DNA from: Hippea maritima DSM 10411
Lineage (GTDB): Bacteria > Campylobacterota_A > Desulfurellia > Desulfurellales > Hippeaceae
Length of the DNA: 64,000 nucleotides
Assembly (NCBI RefSeq): GCF_000194135.1
Contig: NC_015318.1
Location: 510,501-574,500 of the forward strand
Direction: 5' to 3'
The position numbers and the translations under genes are program-made. Of this stretch, positions 1 to 8,216 are shown in pieces. The stretch's first letter is position 1; every line of letters begins with the position of its first letter. The notes beneath the pieces are model-generated. The model was not told the origin of the DNA. It searched no databases and worked only from the letters and a program-made list of their open reading frames with translations.

Positions 1-90
1 ATCCTCTATATCGAAAAATGCAAATTTGGGTGCATGACCAAAGTGTTCGCACAGTCTATCATCCTCTATAGGCATCGCAACCCTTATCAT
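1..90 (-). CDS. NifX-like (dinitrogenase Fe-Mo cofactor domain) protein, N-terminal fragment
   Basis: Only the first 30 codons lie in the window; the gene runs off the left edge. The visible protein starts MIRVAMPIEDDRLCEHFGHA and continues PKFAFFDIED. This resembles the start of small NifX/NafY-fold proteins (dinitrogenase iron-molybdenum cofactor family), where a first strand is followed by a cofactor-facing loop with a conserved HFG motif. The start is firm because AAGGAGGT sits 5-8 bases before the ATG. The end of the upstream J-domain gene overlaps this ribosome-binding site, so the two are probably co-transcribed. A related gene lies at 48309-48650. Family call fairly sure; substrate unknown. 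Confidence 0.7.
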   Translation of the reverse strand, partial: MIRVAMPIEDDRLCEHFGHAPKFAFFDIED

Positions 91-102
91 CAAGCTACCT
101 CC

Positions 103-447
103 TTAAAAGAATCTATTTTTCCAATAGGAATAATAATCGGCGGTTTTTCTTTCTATAGCGTACTCTTTTTCTAACTCCTCTAATTCGTCTTCGCTTATAG
201 TTAAAAATTTTGCATTTTCTACATCAAAGTCTTTTTTGGTTAAAATCATATATGCTGTGTTTATGTCCCTGAATAGTTCTTCACTTTTCTTGTTTATATC
301 TGGATGATACTTCTTGGCTAATTTTAGATAATTATTCCTTATTATCCATTCTGGGTCGTCTTCATTTACACCAAGCAGTTTTCTTGCAGCTATTTCATAT
401 CTTTTTATCTTTGTAAACCTATTCTGAAACGAAAAATCGTATATCAT
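103..447 (-). CDS. J-domain (DnaJ-like) protein, 114 aa
   Basis: A small co-chaperone-like protein. Residues about 20-75 form a J domain with a helix II/III arrangement and the HPD motif at residues 48-50 (KKYHPDINK), which in this family stimulates the ATPase of a DnaK partner. No G/F-rich region, zinc domain or C-terminal substrate-binding domain is present, so it is not a full DnaJ. The C-terminal 40 residues are acidic and then aromatic and match nothing I recognise. GGGGGT lies about 6 bases upstream of the start. The start codon overlaps the stop of a possible 38-residue ORF (ATGA), and the stop overlaps the ribosome-binding site of the NifX-like gene downstream. Confidence 0.8.
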   Translation of the reverse strand: MIYDFSFQNRFTKIKRYEIAARKLLGVNEDDPEWIIRNNYLKLAKKYHPDINKKSEELFRDINTAYMILTKKDFDVENAKFLTISEDELEELEKEYAIERKTADYYSYWKNRFF

Positions 448-560
448 CCTAATACCCCCTTTAGGGTAAAAAACAACCCATTACGCTCCATGTTGAAATA
501 ATATGCTTTTTTGAGCTTTTCATCAACAAGTTTTAAGAATTTATGCCTCAGTTGCTTCAT
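444..560 (-). CDS. Possible small protein, 38 aa, coupled to J-domain gene
   Basis: An ORF of 38 codons starts MKQLRHKFLKLVDEKLKKAY and ends with a TGA that overlaps the ATG of the J-domain gene (GGATGA). It is basic and rich in Lys, Leu and Phe, and an in-frame stop lies four codons before the ATG. No ribosome-binding site is visible. A minus-strand promoter-like pair (TTTACA, 16 bases, TAAACT) would start transcription at or next to the ATG, so a leaderless message is possible. The four-base stop/start overlap is the main argument that it is real. It could instead simply be the 5' leader of the J-domain gene. Function unknown. Confidence 0.4.
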   Translation of the reverse strand: MKQLRHKFLKLVDEKLKKAYYFNMERNGLFFTLKGVLG

Positions 561-566
561 AATAAT

Positions 567-594
567 AGTTTAACAAAAAACTCTGCCTTGTAAA
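567..594 (-). promoter_or_regulatory. Putative minus-strand promoter for J-domain/NifX-like operon
   Basis: On the minus strand TTTACA (594-589) and TAAACT (572-567) are separated by 16 bases. The -10 ends six bases before the ATG of the 38-codon ORF, so the RNA would begin about at that ATG. The match is moderate. Confidence 0.35.
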
Positions 595-608
595 GCTCTC
601 TTGATTCT

Positions 609-637
609 TTGACAATAGAAGTTCTATATTTTAAAAT
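609..637 (+). promoter_or_regulatory. Promoter of radA
   Basis: A consensus TTGACA (609-614) and a TAAAAT -10 (632-637) are separated by 17 bases. Six bases lie between the -10 and the radA ATG at 644, which puts the predicted RNA start on or next to the start codon. No Shine-Dalgarno sequence precedes the ATG. Confidence 0.65.
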
Positions 638-643
638 TGCAAT

Positions 644-1924
644 ATGGTCAAAAAAACATCAATTTATGTCTGTTCCAATTGCGGTTATACATCCTCAAAG
701 TGGTACGGAAGGTGTCCAAATTGTGGTGAGTGGGGCACATTTGAGGAGAAAACTGGCAATGATAAGAAAAAATCCCGCGCTTTGGATTATAAAAAACCTG
801 TGAAGATAAGCCAGGTTAATTACAGTGAGAGTTTTTTGTCCTTTGATGGTGATTTCAGTTCTCTGTTTAATAATAAACTCTCTTTGGGTGGCGTTTATTT
901 GATTTCTGGGACCCCAGGGGTGGGTAAATCAACGCTACTTTTACAACTTGCTGGCTCTTTATCTAAAAATGGAAGGGTTGTGTATATTTCCGCTGAAGAA
1001 TCTTTAGGGCAGATTGCATCAAGGGGTGAAAGATTATCGGTAGGTGATGTAGAGCTTGTCTCAGAAAACGAACTCAATAGAATAATCGCCATGCTTGAGG
1101 TTGAAAGACCAACTATTGCTATTGTTGATTCTGTGCATACGATTTTTGATAGTGACCTCGATTATACAACAGGAGGAATTCAGCAGGTTAGGCACTGTGC
1201 GGAAAAATTAACGGAAGCTGCAAAAAGATTTTCTATAACACTTTTTATTGTTGCACACATTACAAAATCTGGTGCGATAGCAGGACCTAAAACATTGGAA
1301 CATATGGTTGATAGTGTTCTTTTACTTCAAGCTGAATCGAAGAGTGGCTTCAGGGTTTTGAAATTTCTTAAAAATCGATTTGGGTCTACAGATGAGGCTC
1401 TCATTCTTCAGATGACGGAAAAGGGTTTAGTTGAAGTAAAAGATCCTACCATTAAATTTATAGATGGGTTTAATCTAACCGATGGTGTATGCTATGGAGC
1501 TATAGCTGAGGGCAAACATCCTATTTTGATTGAGGTTCAAGCTTTATGTGTTCAAACCCCACTTGCCATACCGAGGCGTATAAGTGTAGGCTTTGATATA
1601 AACAGACTGAATATGCTTATAGCTGTCATAGAAAAGAGGGTTAATCTTCCTATGTTTAAGTATGATGTTTATGTGAATATTACAGGAGGAATTAAGGTAT
1701 CATCCACATTAATGGATGCCGCTGTTGTGGGTGCTATTTTTTCTTCGTTTAAGAAAAAGAGTTTCTTAGAGAAGAGTGTTGTTTTTTCTGAGATTGACTT
1801 GTCTGGTAGGCTCAGGCTTTTTGAGAGTGATAAGGCCATAGTTGATAAGCTTAAAGCGAGTGGCTTTAGTGTGATGTCGGCTTTGAATACAAAGGATGTA
1901 AAACGGCTTTACGATTCAGTTTAG
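644..1924 (+). CDS. radA: DNA repair protein RadA (Sms), 426 aa
   Basis: A RecA-related ATPase that drives branch migration and processing of recombination intermediates. In order: an N-terminal zinc finger (Cys10, Cys13, Cys24, Cys27), a RecA-type ATPase core with Walker A GTPGVGKST at 89-97, the RadA signature KNRFG at 243-247, and a C-terminal Lon-protease-like domain. Length is normal for the family. The start at 644 is fixed by the zinc finger close behind it; the ORF could extend upstream in another frame only. There is no ribosome-binding site, and the promoter sits directly upstream, so the mRNA is probably leaderless. kdsA follows after 18 bases with its own promoter-like elements. 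Confidence 0.95.
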   Translation: MVKKTSIYVCSNCGYTSSKWYGRCPNCGEWGTFEEKTGNDKKKSRALDYKKPVKISQVNYSESFLSFDGDFSSLFNNKLSLGGVYLISGTPGVGKSTLLLQLAGSLSKNGRVVYISAEESLGQIASRGERLSVGDVELVSENELNRIIAMLEVERPTIAIVDSVHTIFDSDLDYTTGGIQQVRHCAEKLTEAAKRFSITLFIVAHITKSGAIAGPKTLEHMVDSVLLLQAESKSGFRVLKFLKNRFGSTDEALILQMTEKGLVEVKDPTIKFIDGFNLTDGVCYGAIAEGKHPILIEVQALCVQTPLAIPRRISVGFDINRLNMLIAVIEKRVNLPMFKYDVYVNITGGIKVSSTLMDAAVVGAIFSSFKKKSFLEKSVVFSEIDLSGRLRLFESDKAIVDKLKASGFSVMSALNTKDVKRLYDSV

Positions 1925-1936
1925 GTAATGTAGAAT
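1908..1936 (+). promoter_or_regulatory. Putative promoter of kdsA inside the end of radA
   Basis: TTTACG (1908-1913) lies 17 bases from TAGAAT (1931-1936), which is preceded by TG (extended -10). The -10 ends six bases before the kdsA ATG at 1943, the same geometry as radA. No Shine-Dalgarno sequence is visible. Confidence 0.45.
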
Positions 1937-1942
1937 ATAATT

Positions 1943-2734
1943 ATGAATGAGCATTTTTTTATTGCTGGGCCTTGTGTTATAGAAAGTGAATTGATTATAA
2001 TGAAAACAGCCGAAAGGCTGAAAAAAATAGCAGAGAAGTACAATATTGAGATTATATTTAAATCTTCCTTTGATAAAGCAAACAGAACCTCTATAAGCTC
2101 ATTCAGGGGGCCCGGAATCGATGAAGGGCTTAAGGTTCTCTCCAAAGTCAAAGAAACCTTTGGGTTTAAACTAACTACTGATATTCATTTGCCGCATCAG
2201 GCAAGCGTTGTTGCGGATGTTGTGGATGTAATACAGATTCCAGCATTTCTATGCCGTCAAACAGATATGATAGTTGAGGCTGCCAAAACCTCTAAGACTG
2301 TCAATATAAAAAAGGGCCAGTTTGTAGCTCCATGGGACATGAGGTATGCAGTACAAAAGGCGAAAGCTTCAGGAGGCAGAGATATTTGGCTAACCGAAAG
2401 GGGTTCTTCATTTGGTTATAATAACTTAGTCGTTGATTTTAGAAGTTTACGCATTATGAAGGAGTTTGCCAGAAAGGTTGTATATGATGCCACACATTCA
2501 ATGCAGATGCCAAGTGTAGCGGGAAAGAGTTTAGGCACTAAAGAATATGCCTCATGGCTTGCCTTTGCTGCAGCGAGTGTTGGGGTTGATGGTTTATTTT
2601 TTGAGGTTCACCCAGAACCTGATAAGGCGCTCTCTGATGCTGCTGTTATGCTATCTATTGATGAGTTTGAGAAAATTGTACCCGTTATTTTACAACACTG
2701 GCAGATAACGGATAGATATGAAAAAAATTCATAA
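1943..2734 (+). CDS. kdsA: 3-deoxy-8-phosphooctulonate synthase (Kdo-8-P synthase)
   Basis: Condenses phosphoenolpyruvate with arabinose 5-phosphate to make Kdo 8-phosphate for the lipopolysaccharide inner core. The 263-residue protein has the family motifs AGPCVIES (8-15), KSSFDKANR and a TIM-barrel layout. Cys11 in AGPCVIES matches the metal-ligand cysteine of the metal-dependent class (as in Aquifex) rather than the Asn of the metal-free E. coli type. Substrate comes from KdsD (12897) and product goes to KdsC (13865), both in the same gene run. The 3' end overlaps the LptF/G permease gene by 17 bases. The ATG at 1943 starts right at the first strand of the barrel. Confidence 0.95.
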   Translation: MNEHFFIAGPCVIESELIIMKTAERLKKIAEKYNIEIIFKSSFDKANRTSISSFRGPGIDEGLKVLSKVKETFGFKLTTDIHLPHQASVVADVVDVIQIPAFLCRQTDMIVEAAKTSKTVNIKKGQFVAPWDMRYAVQKAKASGGRDIWLTERGSSFGYNNLVVDFRSLRIMKEFARKVVYDATHSMQMPSVAGKSLGTKEYASWLAFAAASVGVDGLFFEVHPEPDKALSDAAVMLSIDEFEKIVPVILQHWQITDRYEKNS

Positions 2735-3764
2735 ATACATAACTATTTTTTTTCTAAAAACATTTTTTATCTCTTTAGCCTTTTTTGTTTTATTGTTTGT
2801 GTTAAGTGATTTTTTCTCCAATCTATCAGACATAGTTGGTAATGGTGTTTCGATTAAGTATATTATTAGCTATTATGTGTATTATACGCCATTTATAATT
2901 TACTTTAGTTTACCTTTTATATTTGCGCTTTCATCGCTTGTAAGCTTGGGATATCTATCATCAAAAAACGAAATAATAGTGATGCGGTCAAGTGGTTTGA
3001 GCATATTTAAGATAGCAAAACCAGTTCTGTTTTTTTCCATTATTGTTGCTGTTTTGATGTTTGCATCTAAGGAGCTTATTGTTAACTATGGGCTTGAGAA
3101 GGCCTCTTTTGTTAAGCATTACTATTTTAAAAATAAGCAGTTCAAACTAGGGTGGACTAAAGTTGGCAATATGTTTATAAAGGTTAATGGACTAAATGTT
3201 ACAAATAATATGGCATATAATGTTACCGCCTATAGAGTTGATAAAGATTTTAATAGGGTAGAGGCTATAATTACAGCAAAGAGGGTTAAATTCAAGCCAA
3301 AAGAGATTATATTTATTGATGGGTGTAGTTTTAATATGCCCAACTTTTCCCAAGGTAGGTGTTTTAAGGATTTTAAAATCAAAACCAACAAGAGCTTTTA
3401 TTCGCTTTTTTCTTCATCGAAGTTTAAAGAGCCATCGATTAAAAGCCTTGTTTTTTCTTATAAGCATTCTTTGGATAAAGACTACTATTTGTCTTTAATT
3501 ATTCATAGGTTTGTTTATCCCTTTTCGTGTATTATCTTAACACTTATCTCTTTTGTGTTCGTGCTTAAAACAAATCCAAGAAGAGGTGGTTTTGTAAAAA
3601 ACGTTTTTTCTTCAAGCTTGGTTTTTCTGGTATATATTGGGAGTTTGGAACTTATATCGTCAATGGGTAGATATTCGATGGTTGATCCTAATATATCGAT
3701 TGTTATTTTTATCCTTTTCTGGTTGAGTGTTTCTGTGTATAATCTCTTGAAACTTGGAGTTTGA
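2718..3764 (+). CDS. LptF/LptG family permease of the LPS export ABC transporter
   Basis: A 348-residue inner-membrane protein of the YjgP/YjgQ family, which forms the membrane part of the LptB2FG transporter that extracts lipopolysaccharide. Hydrophobic segments cluster at the N-terminus (about residues 10-32, 50-75, 95-115) and C-terminus (about 260-345), flanking a soluble middle region that should be the periplasmic jelly-roll. LptF and LptG cannot be told apart here by eye. The start overlaps kdsA and the end meets ppsR. LptC (14370) and LptA (57713) are elsewhere in the window; no LptB was seen. Confidence 0.85.
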   Translation: MKKIHKYITIFFLKTFFISLAFFVLLFVLSDFFSNLSDIVGNGVSIKYIISYYVYYTPFIIYFSLPFIFALSSLVSLGYLSSKNEIIVMRSSGLSIFKIAKPVLFFSIIVAVLMFASKELIVNYGLEKASFVKHYYFKNKQFKLGWTKVGNMFIKVNGLNVTNNMAYNVTAYRVDKDFNRVEAIITAKRVKFKPKEIIFIDGCSFNMPNFSQGRCFKDFKIKTNKSFYSLFSSSKFKEPSIKSLVFSYKHSLDKDYYLSLIIHRFVYPFSCIILTLISFVFVLKTNPRRGGFVKNVFSSSLVFLVYIGSLELISSMGRYSMVDPNISIVIFILFWLSVSVYNLLKLGV

Positions 3765-3771
3765 GGTGTTT

Positions 3772-4590
3772 ATGGAGGCAGAGCCTAAATATATTTATCT
3801 TATATCGGATGGGACGGGGGAAACAGCAACAAAGATAGCCAAGGCATTTTTGGTTCAATTTAAATACCCCAACATAATAAAAAGGAAATTTATAGAGGTT
3901 AGAGAAAAAGAAAAGATAGATGAGATTGTCGAAAAGGCTAAAGACGAGAGGCCTTTAGTTGTTTTAACTATAGCAGATAAGGATCTTAGGGATTATGCAA
4001 ATGAGAGATTTAATCAAATAGGCGTCATAATACTTGATTTGTTTGGTTATTATATAAATAAATTCGAGGAGTTTTTCGGCCAAAAGGCAAGGAATGTCTC
4101 TGGCCTTTTGCATAGAATTAGCGATAGATATTTCGAAAAGATAAAAGCCATAGAATACACAGTTGAGCATGATGATAACAGAAGTAGTAGAAACTTGGAC
4201 CAGGCTGATATTATACTCGTTGGACTTTCAAGGACGTCAAAGACCCCTTTAAGCATTTACCTAGCCCAAGAAGGTGGATATAAAGTTGCAAATTTTGCTA
4301 TTGTCAAAGGAGAAAAACTGCCCGATTCATTGTTTGAGGTAGACCAAAACAAGATAGTAGGCTTGACGATAGACCCTATGAGGCTATACGAGATAAGAAA
4401 GCAGAGGGCTAAAAAATTGGGACTTGCTAACTCCTCTTATGCCTCATTGAGCAGGATATATGAAGAGGTTGAATATGCCAATTCAATCTTTAAAAAGCAT
4501 CCTCAGTGGCTTATTGTTGATGTTACAAATAGGTCGGTAGAGGAGACCGCAAGCGAGATAGTTTCTAAATTATTTGGAAGAAAACTTTAG
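3772..4590 (+). CDS. ppsR: Pyruvate,phosphate dikinase / PEP synthase regulatory protein (DUF299)
   Basis: A bifunctional Ser/Thr kinase and Pi-dependent pyrophosphorylase that switches PEP synthase or pyruvate phosphate dikinase off and on. It begins with the family's LISDGTGETA segment and carries the P-loop-like GLSRTSKTP at about residues 151-159. I place the start at ATG 3772, with GAGG five bases upstream, not at the TTG at 3754 or the GTG at 3766. This gives 272 residues and removes the overlap with the preceding permease gene. PEP made by its target enzyme feeds KdsA and AroA, both in this gene run. Whether the target is PpsA or PpdK is not visible here. Confidence 0.9.
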   Translation: MEAEPKYIYLISDGTGETATKIAKAFLVQFKYPNIIKRKFIEVREKEKIDEIVEKAKDERPLVVLTIADKDLRDYANERFNQIGVIILDLFGYYINKFEEFFGQKARNVSGLLHRISDRYFEKIKAIEYTVEHDDNRSSRNLDQADIILVGLSRTSKTPLSIYLAQEGGYKVANFAIVKGEKLPDSLFEVDQNKIVGLTIDPMRLYEIRKQRAKKLGLANSSYASLSRIYEEVEYANSIFKKHPQWLIVDVTNRSVEETASEIVSKLFGRKL

Positions 4591-4610
4591 AGTTAGGAGG
4601 GTTTTGAAAG

Positions 4611-5135
4611 ATGGATTTAGCTTCCGTTTCACTGGCTGTTATTGCGTTGGTTTATGCGGGTCTTGCATTGGGAGGGCTAATTGGCATTATTGTCTTGATT
4701 AAGCTCTATTCAGACATGAAAAAGAAGGTTGAAGAGATTAAAAAGCAAATTGAGCCCTATCAATCCAAAGCTGACCAGATGCTTTACAAGGCCGAGGTTA
4801 TGATGGAGATAGCTCAAACTTTGGCAGAGGATGTAAAGGTTTTGGTCGATAAGGCCAAAGAAACTGGTGTTGATGTAATGGACAAAACAAGACAAACAAC
4901 AACAGAGGTTATGGACAAGGCTAAAGAGACGAGTTTTGAGGTAATGGATAAAACAAAAGAAACTGTAGATGAGGTTAGTGAGCTTGTAGTTGGAACAAAA
5001 AAGAGGGTGGAAAATCATACAAACTATATCTTTAATAGGGTTGCAACTATTGAGGAGAAGTTGGATGATGTGTATGCTTTTTTGGTTGGTATAGCTAAGT
5101 TCACTACAAAACTGGTGAAAAAGGAGGATAGATAA
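4611..5135 (+). CDS. Membrane-anchored coiled-coil protein with 11-residue repeats
   Basis: A 174-residue protein with one N-terminal transmembrane helix (about residues 7-30) and a long charged helical remainder, like DUF948/YtxH-type envelope proteins. Residues 80-123 hold four 11-residue repeats of the form DKx(K/R)(E/Q)TxxxVM, a periodicity known from LEA and apolipoprotein amphipathic helices. The underlying DNA copies (4848-4979) have diverged, so the repeat is kept at protein level. AGGAGG lies upstream of the ATG. It ends in TAATG, overlapping the next gene by one base. Function unknown; an envelope-stress or membrane-binding role is a guess. Confidence 0.7.
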   Translation: MDLASVSLAVIALVYAGLALGGLIGIIVLIKLYSDMKKKVEEIKKQIEPYQSKADQMLYKAEVMMEIAQTLAEDVKVLVDKAKETGVDVMDKTRQTTTEVMDKAKETSFEVMDKTKETVDEVSELVVGTKKRVENHTNYIFNRVATIEEKLDDVYAFLVGIAKFTTKLVKKEDR

Positions 5136-5485
5136 TGATTAAGAAGATTTTGGCCGTTGGAGTGGTGGCTTCTGCCTCCGTTGCGCTTTATTTTGCTTTT
5201 AAAAAGATTGATAGTGAAAAACTTTCATCTATAACCGATAAACTTTCGACTTTGAATTCTCAATTTTCAAAACTTGAAAGCTCAAAGGAGGATATATTAG
5301 ACAAAATAACTTCATTGAGTTCAACTATTAGCCAACTGAGTGGAGAGTTGGTTGATAAAGCCAACGACTATACTCAACAAAAAAAACAAGCTATAGTTGA
5401 TGCGATAGAAGAAGCAAAGAAGATGATTCAAGAAGAGCGGGAAAAACTAAGTCAGATAAGGTCAAAACTGGATGAGGTGGGTTAG
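5135..5485 (+). CDS. YtxH-like small membrane protein, 116 aa
   Basis: One N-terminal hydrophobic helix (about residues 4-22) is followed by a Ser/Lys/Glu-rich, strongly helical coiled coil up to the C-terminus. This looks like YtxH/gas-vesicle-accessory-type proteins, but I recognise no catalytic motif. It is translationally coupled to the previous repeat protein (TAATG) and is followed after ten bases by an AI-2E-type transporter. The two small proteins may act together at the inner membrane. Confidence 0.65.
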   Translation: MIKKILAVGVVASASVALYFAFKKIDSEKLSSITDKLSTLNSQFSKLESSKEDILDKITSLSSTISQLSGELVDKANDYTQQKKQAIVDAIEEAKKMIQEEREKLSQIRSKLDEVG

Positions 5486-5495
5486 GAGAAGATAA

Positions 5496-6554
5496 TTGAA
5501 TACCACTTACCATTCTGGTCTATTTGAATACTTCATATTCTTGATTTTTTTGATAGGTGGTGTTTACCTTTTGTTTTTTAAGCTAACCTTCGTAACAATT
5601 GTTGTGTTTCTGTCTTATTTGATAGCTGAGATTTCCTATCCTTTTGAGAATATGTTGCTTAGATTTAAGATTCCCCGTTGGCTGAGTGGCCTTTTTGTTT
5701 TGACCATAATAATGGGCAGTACGGTATTTATATTAACCATAACCGTACCTGCCCTGATTAGTCAGATATCTGGCATAGAAAAACAGCTGCCCACTTTGCT
5801 TGAAGGTATTAAAAATTCCATAAACAATTTATACAGCTACATGTCGCTTAAATTCTCAAACAGTAGCGCTGTTAATCAAATTTTGAGCTCGGCTGTGGAT
5901 TCTGTAAAAAAATACCTTATAGATTTTGCTGTTAATTCATTAACAGGTCTCATAAAAGGTGTGTCGGGACTTGTAGCCTTATTGCTTATACCTATAATCT
6001 CGTTTTTTATGATTATCTATAGACAGAAATACAAATTGGTTATAAAAAGCATTATTTTGACAGTTTTGGGAGAAGATTATCTTTCAGTTTTTCAGGATAT
6101 ACACAATGTTATTATAAGCTACATAGTGGGTCTTGTAATACTTATGGTTGTGGTATCTGCCTTAGGTATTGCAGGGCTTTACATTGTTGGTGTAGACTAT
6201 GCATTATTATTCGGTATTTTGGGTGGTGTGCTTTATATAATCCCCTACCTTGGGGCTATAGTTAGTTTTATACCCCCTATTTTGGTAGCTTTACTTGTCC
6301 ATCATAGTCTTATAATGTCTGTTGAAGTGTTAACGGTTCTTTTGTTTATTCATTTTATAAGTGGCAATATCATAGCACCGTATATCTATTCAAGGCAGCT
6401 TGAGTTAGATCCTCTTGCCGTTTTACTTTCTATATTATTTTTTGGCAAACTCTTGGGAGTTTGGGGTGTTATACTTTCCGTTCCACTTTTAGGTATAATT
6501 GTTGTGAGCTATGAGAAGTTGGTGCCAATTTTGATAAAAAGGAGAGCAATGTGA
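5496..6554 (+). CDS. AI-2E family (PerM/YdiK) transporter
   Basis: A 352-residue polytopic membrane protein of the AI-2E/PerM superfamily. Hydrophobic helices lie at about 10-40, 55-85, 145-175 and in a dense C-terminal block at 200-345 with the family's glycine-rich segment GILGGVLYIIPYLGA. The likely start is a TTG at 5496, supported by AGGAGA seven bases upstream. Members move small molecules or sodium/lithium ions; the AI-2 name should not be read as evidence for quorum sensing. The ATG of its last codon pair overlaps the GTG start of purM. Confidence 0.85.
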   Translation: MNTTYHSGLFEYFIFLIFLIGGVYLLFFKLTFVTIVVFLSYLIAEISYPFENMLLRFKIPRWLSGLFVLTIIMGSTVFILTITVPALISQISGIEKQLPTLLEGIKNSINNLYSYMSLKFSNSSAVNQILSSAVDSVKKYLIDFAVNSLTGLIKGVSGLVALLLIPIISFFMIIYRQKYKLVIKSIILTVLGEDYLSVFQDIHNVIISYIVGLVILMVVVSALGIAGLYIVGVDYALLFGILGGVLYIIPYLGAIVSFIPPILVALLVHHSLIMSVEVLTVLLFIHFISGNIIAPYIYSRQLELDPLAVLLSILFFGKLLGVWGVILSVPLLGIIVVSYEKLVPILIKRRAM

Positions 6555-7558
6555 TAGATTATAAATCTGCTGGTGTAGATATAGATAAAGGTAACAGATT
6601 TGCAAAGGCCATAAAAGAGATGGTAGAGGTTTTGCCAAAAAAAGGTGTTATCTCCTCGATAGGTGGTTTTTCTGCCCTTCTTGAACTAAACAGTTTTGGT
6701 TGTGATAGGGTTCTATCCTCATCTACAGACGGTGTTGGCACAAAGCTGTTGATTGCTCAGATGTCTGGCATTCACGATACGGTCGGCATAGACCTGGTTG
6801 CCATGAATGTGAATGATATTATTACAAGTGGAACAAAGCCGCTATTTTTTTTGGACTACATTTCATACAGTGAGCTTGAGGATAGGGTGCTTGAGGATAT
6901 AGTTAAGGGTATAGTTAATGGCTTGAGTCAGTCAAATGCTGCCTTAATTGGCGGTGAAACGGCTCAAATGCCAGGTGTTTATAAAGATGGTGAGTATGAT
7001 ATCGCAGGTTTTTGTGTAGGTATTGGCAAAAAGGACGATCTCCTGCCAAAGCCTATAGAAGAGGGTATGTCTGTTGTTGGTTTTGCCTCAAGCGGCTTTC
7101 ATTCTAACGGCTATTCGCTTTTGAGAAAATTATTTTTTGAGGTTGGCGGATACAAATTAGATAGTTTGGTTTTAGATAAACCGCTGGTTGAATGGTTGCT
7201 TGAGCCCACAAGGATATATGTAAAGCTCTTTGATGAGGTAAAACCATGGGTTAAAGCCGCATCTCATATAACAGGTGGTGGCTTTTATGATAATATTCCT
7301 CGTGTATTACCAGACGGAGTTAGGGTTGTTATTGAAAAAAAATCCCTTCCCGAGATTGAGATATTTGAGTTTGTTAAAAATTTAGGTAAAATTAATGATA
7401 GTGAAATGTTTAGAACATTTAACATGGGTGTTGGCTTTGTAGTTATCTGCTGCGAGAAAGATGTAGATAAAGTCATATCTGTTTCTTCTGATTTTGGCAT
7501 AGAAGCATACAGTATTGGATATACCATTAAAGGGCAAAAAGGGGTGGAAATTGTATAG
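6551..7558 (+). CDS. purM: Phosphoribosylformylglycinamidine cyclo-ligase (AIR synthetase)
   Basis: Closes the imidazole ring in purine synthesis, turning FGAM and ATP into AIR. The 335-residue sequence carries the PurM hallmarks: SSTDGVGTKL near residue 57, the GGETAQMPG loop, and a C-terminal TGGGFYDNIPR segment. The start is a GTG at 6551 overlapping the end of the transporter gene (ATGTGA) with GGAG upstream. purN follows with an eight-base overlap, so two consecutive purine genes sit side by side. Confidence 0.95.
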   Translation: MIDYKSAGVDIDKGNRFAKAIKEMVEVLPKKGVISSIGGFSALLELNSFGCDRVLSSSTDGVGTKLLIAQMSGIHDTVGIDLVAMNVNDIITSGTKPLFFLDYISYSELEDRVLEDIVKGIVNGLSQSNAALIGGETAQMPGVYKDGEYDIAGFCVGIGKKDDLLPKPIEEGMSVVGFASSGFHSNGYSLLRKLFFEVGGYKLDSLVLDKPLVEWLLEPTRIYVKLFDEVKPWVKAASHITGGGFYDNIPRVLPDGVRVVIEKKSLPEIEIFEFVKNLGKINDSEMFRTFNMGVGFVVICCEKDVDKVISVSSDFGIEAYSIGYTIKGQKGVEIV

Positions 7559-8216
7559 GTTGGGAGTACTTTTATCAGGCAGGGGTTCAAACTTTGAATC
7601 CATATTGAATGCTATAAAATCAGGCTATATAAAAAACGCAGAAATTGTCGTTGTTTTAAGCAATAAAGCCGATGCAAGAGGGTTGGAGAAAGCTAAAGAG
7701 TCTGGTATAGATGCCTTCTTTATAAATCCTAATGGCTTACAGAGGGAGGAATACGACAAAAAACTCGTTAGTTTATTAAAGGGTTATAGTGTTGATTATG
7801 TAATTTTAGCTGGATATATGAGAATACTTTCTGATTATTTCATTGAGAGTTTTGAGAATAAGATTTTGAACATACATCCTGCGCTTTTGCCGTCGTTTAA
7901 AGGTTTGCATGCTCAAAGACAGGCACTTGAGGCCGGCGTTAGGTTTGCCGGTGCAACTGTGCATTTTGTTACAAAAGAATTAGATTCAGGTCCCATAATA
8001 GTCCAATCTGTAGTTCCTGTATTTGATGCAGATACAGAAGGGAGCTTATCGAATAGAATTCTAAAGACTGAGCATAAGATTTATCCTTTGGCTGTGAAGC
8101 TTTTAAGTGAGGATAGAATAAAACTAAAGGGAAATAGGGTTATGATAGAAGGCGATTTTTTAGATGCCGATTTTTTTGCACTTAATCCAATAGGCGGAGG
8201 AAAAGATGGAGTTTGA
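7551..8216 (+). CDS. purN: Phosphoribosylglycinamide formyltransferase (10-formyl-THF dependent)
   Basis: Transfers a formyl group from 10-formyltetrahydrofolate to GAR. Motifs: LLSGRGSNFES at the N-terminus, the catalytic Asn and His in ILNIHPALLPSF, and the catalytic Asp in ELDSGPII. I choose TTG 7551 as start because GGGGTGG lies just upstream and the first strand begins two residues later. A longer reading from 7515 would run far into purM, and TTG 7560 is a further option. The protein is 221 residues. Its end overlaps the gatB start by 11 bases. The C-terminal 20 residues are longer than in many PurN proteins. Confidence 0.93.
   Translation: MYRLGVLLSGRGSNFESILNAIKSGYIKNAEIVVVLSNKADARGLEKAKESGIDAFFINPNGLQREEYDKKLVSLLKGYSVDYVILAGYMRILSDYFIESFENKILNIHPALLPSFKGLHAQRQALEAGVRFAGATVHFVTKELDSGPIIVQSVVPVFDADTEGSLSNRILKTEHKIYPLAVKLLSEDRIKLKGNRVMIEGDFLDADFFALNPIGGGKDGV

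Noticed and set aside
5496-6554. Quorum-sensing AI-2 export
   Set aside because: The AI-2E family name covers transporters with other substrates, and no luxS or lsr gene is nearby.
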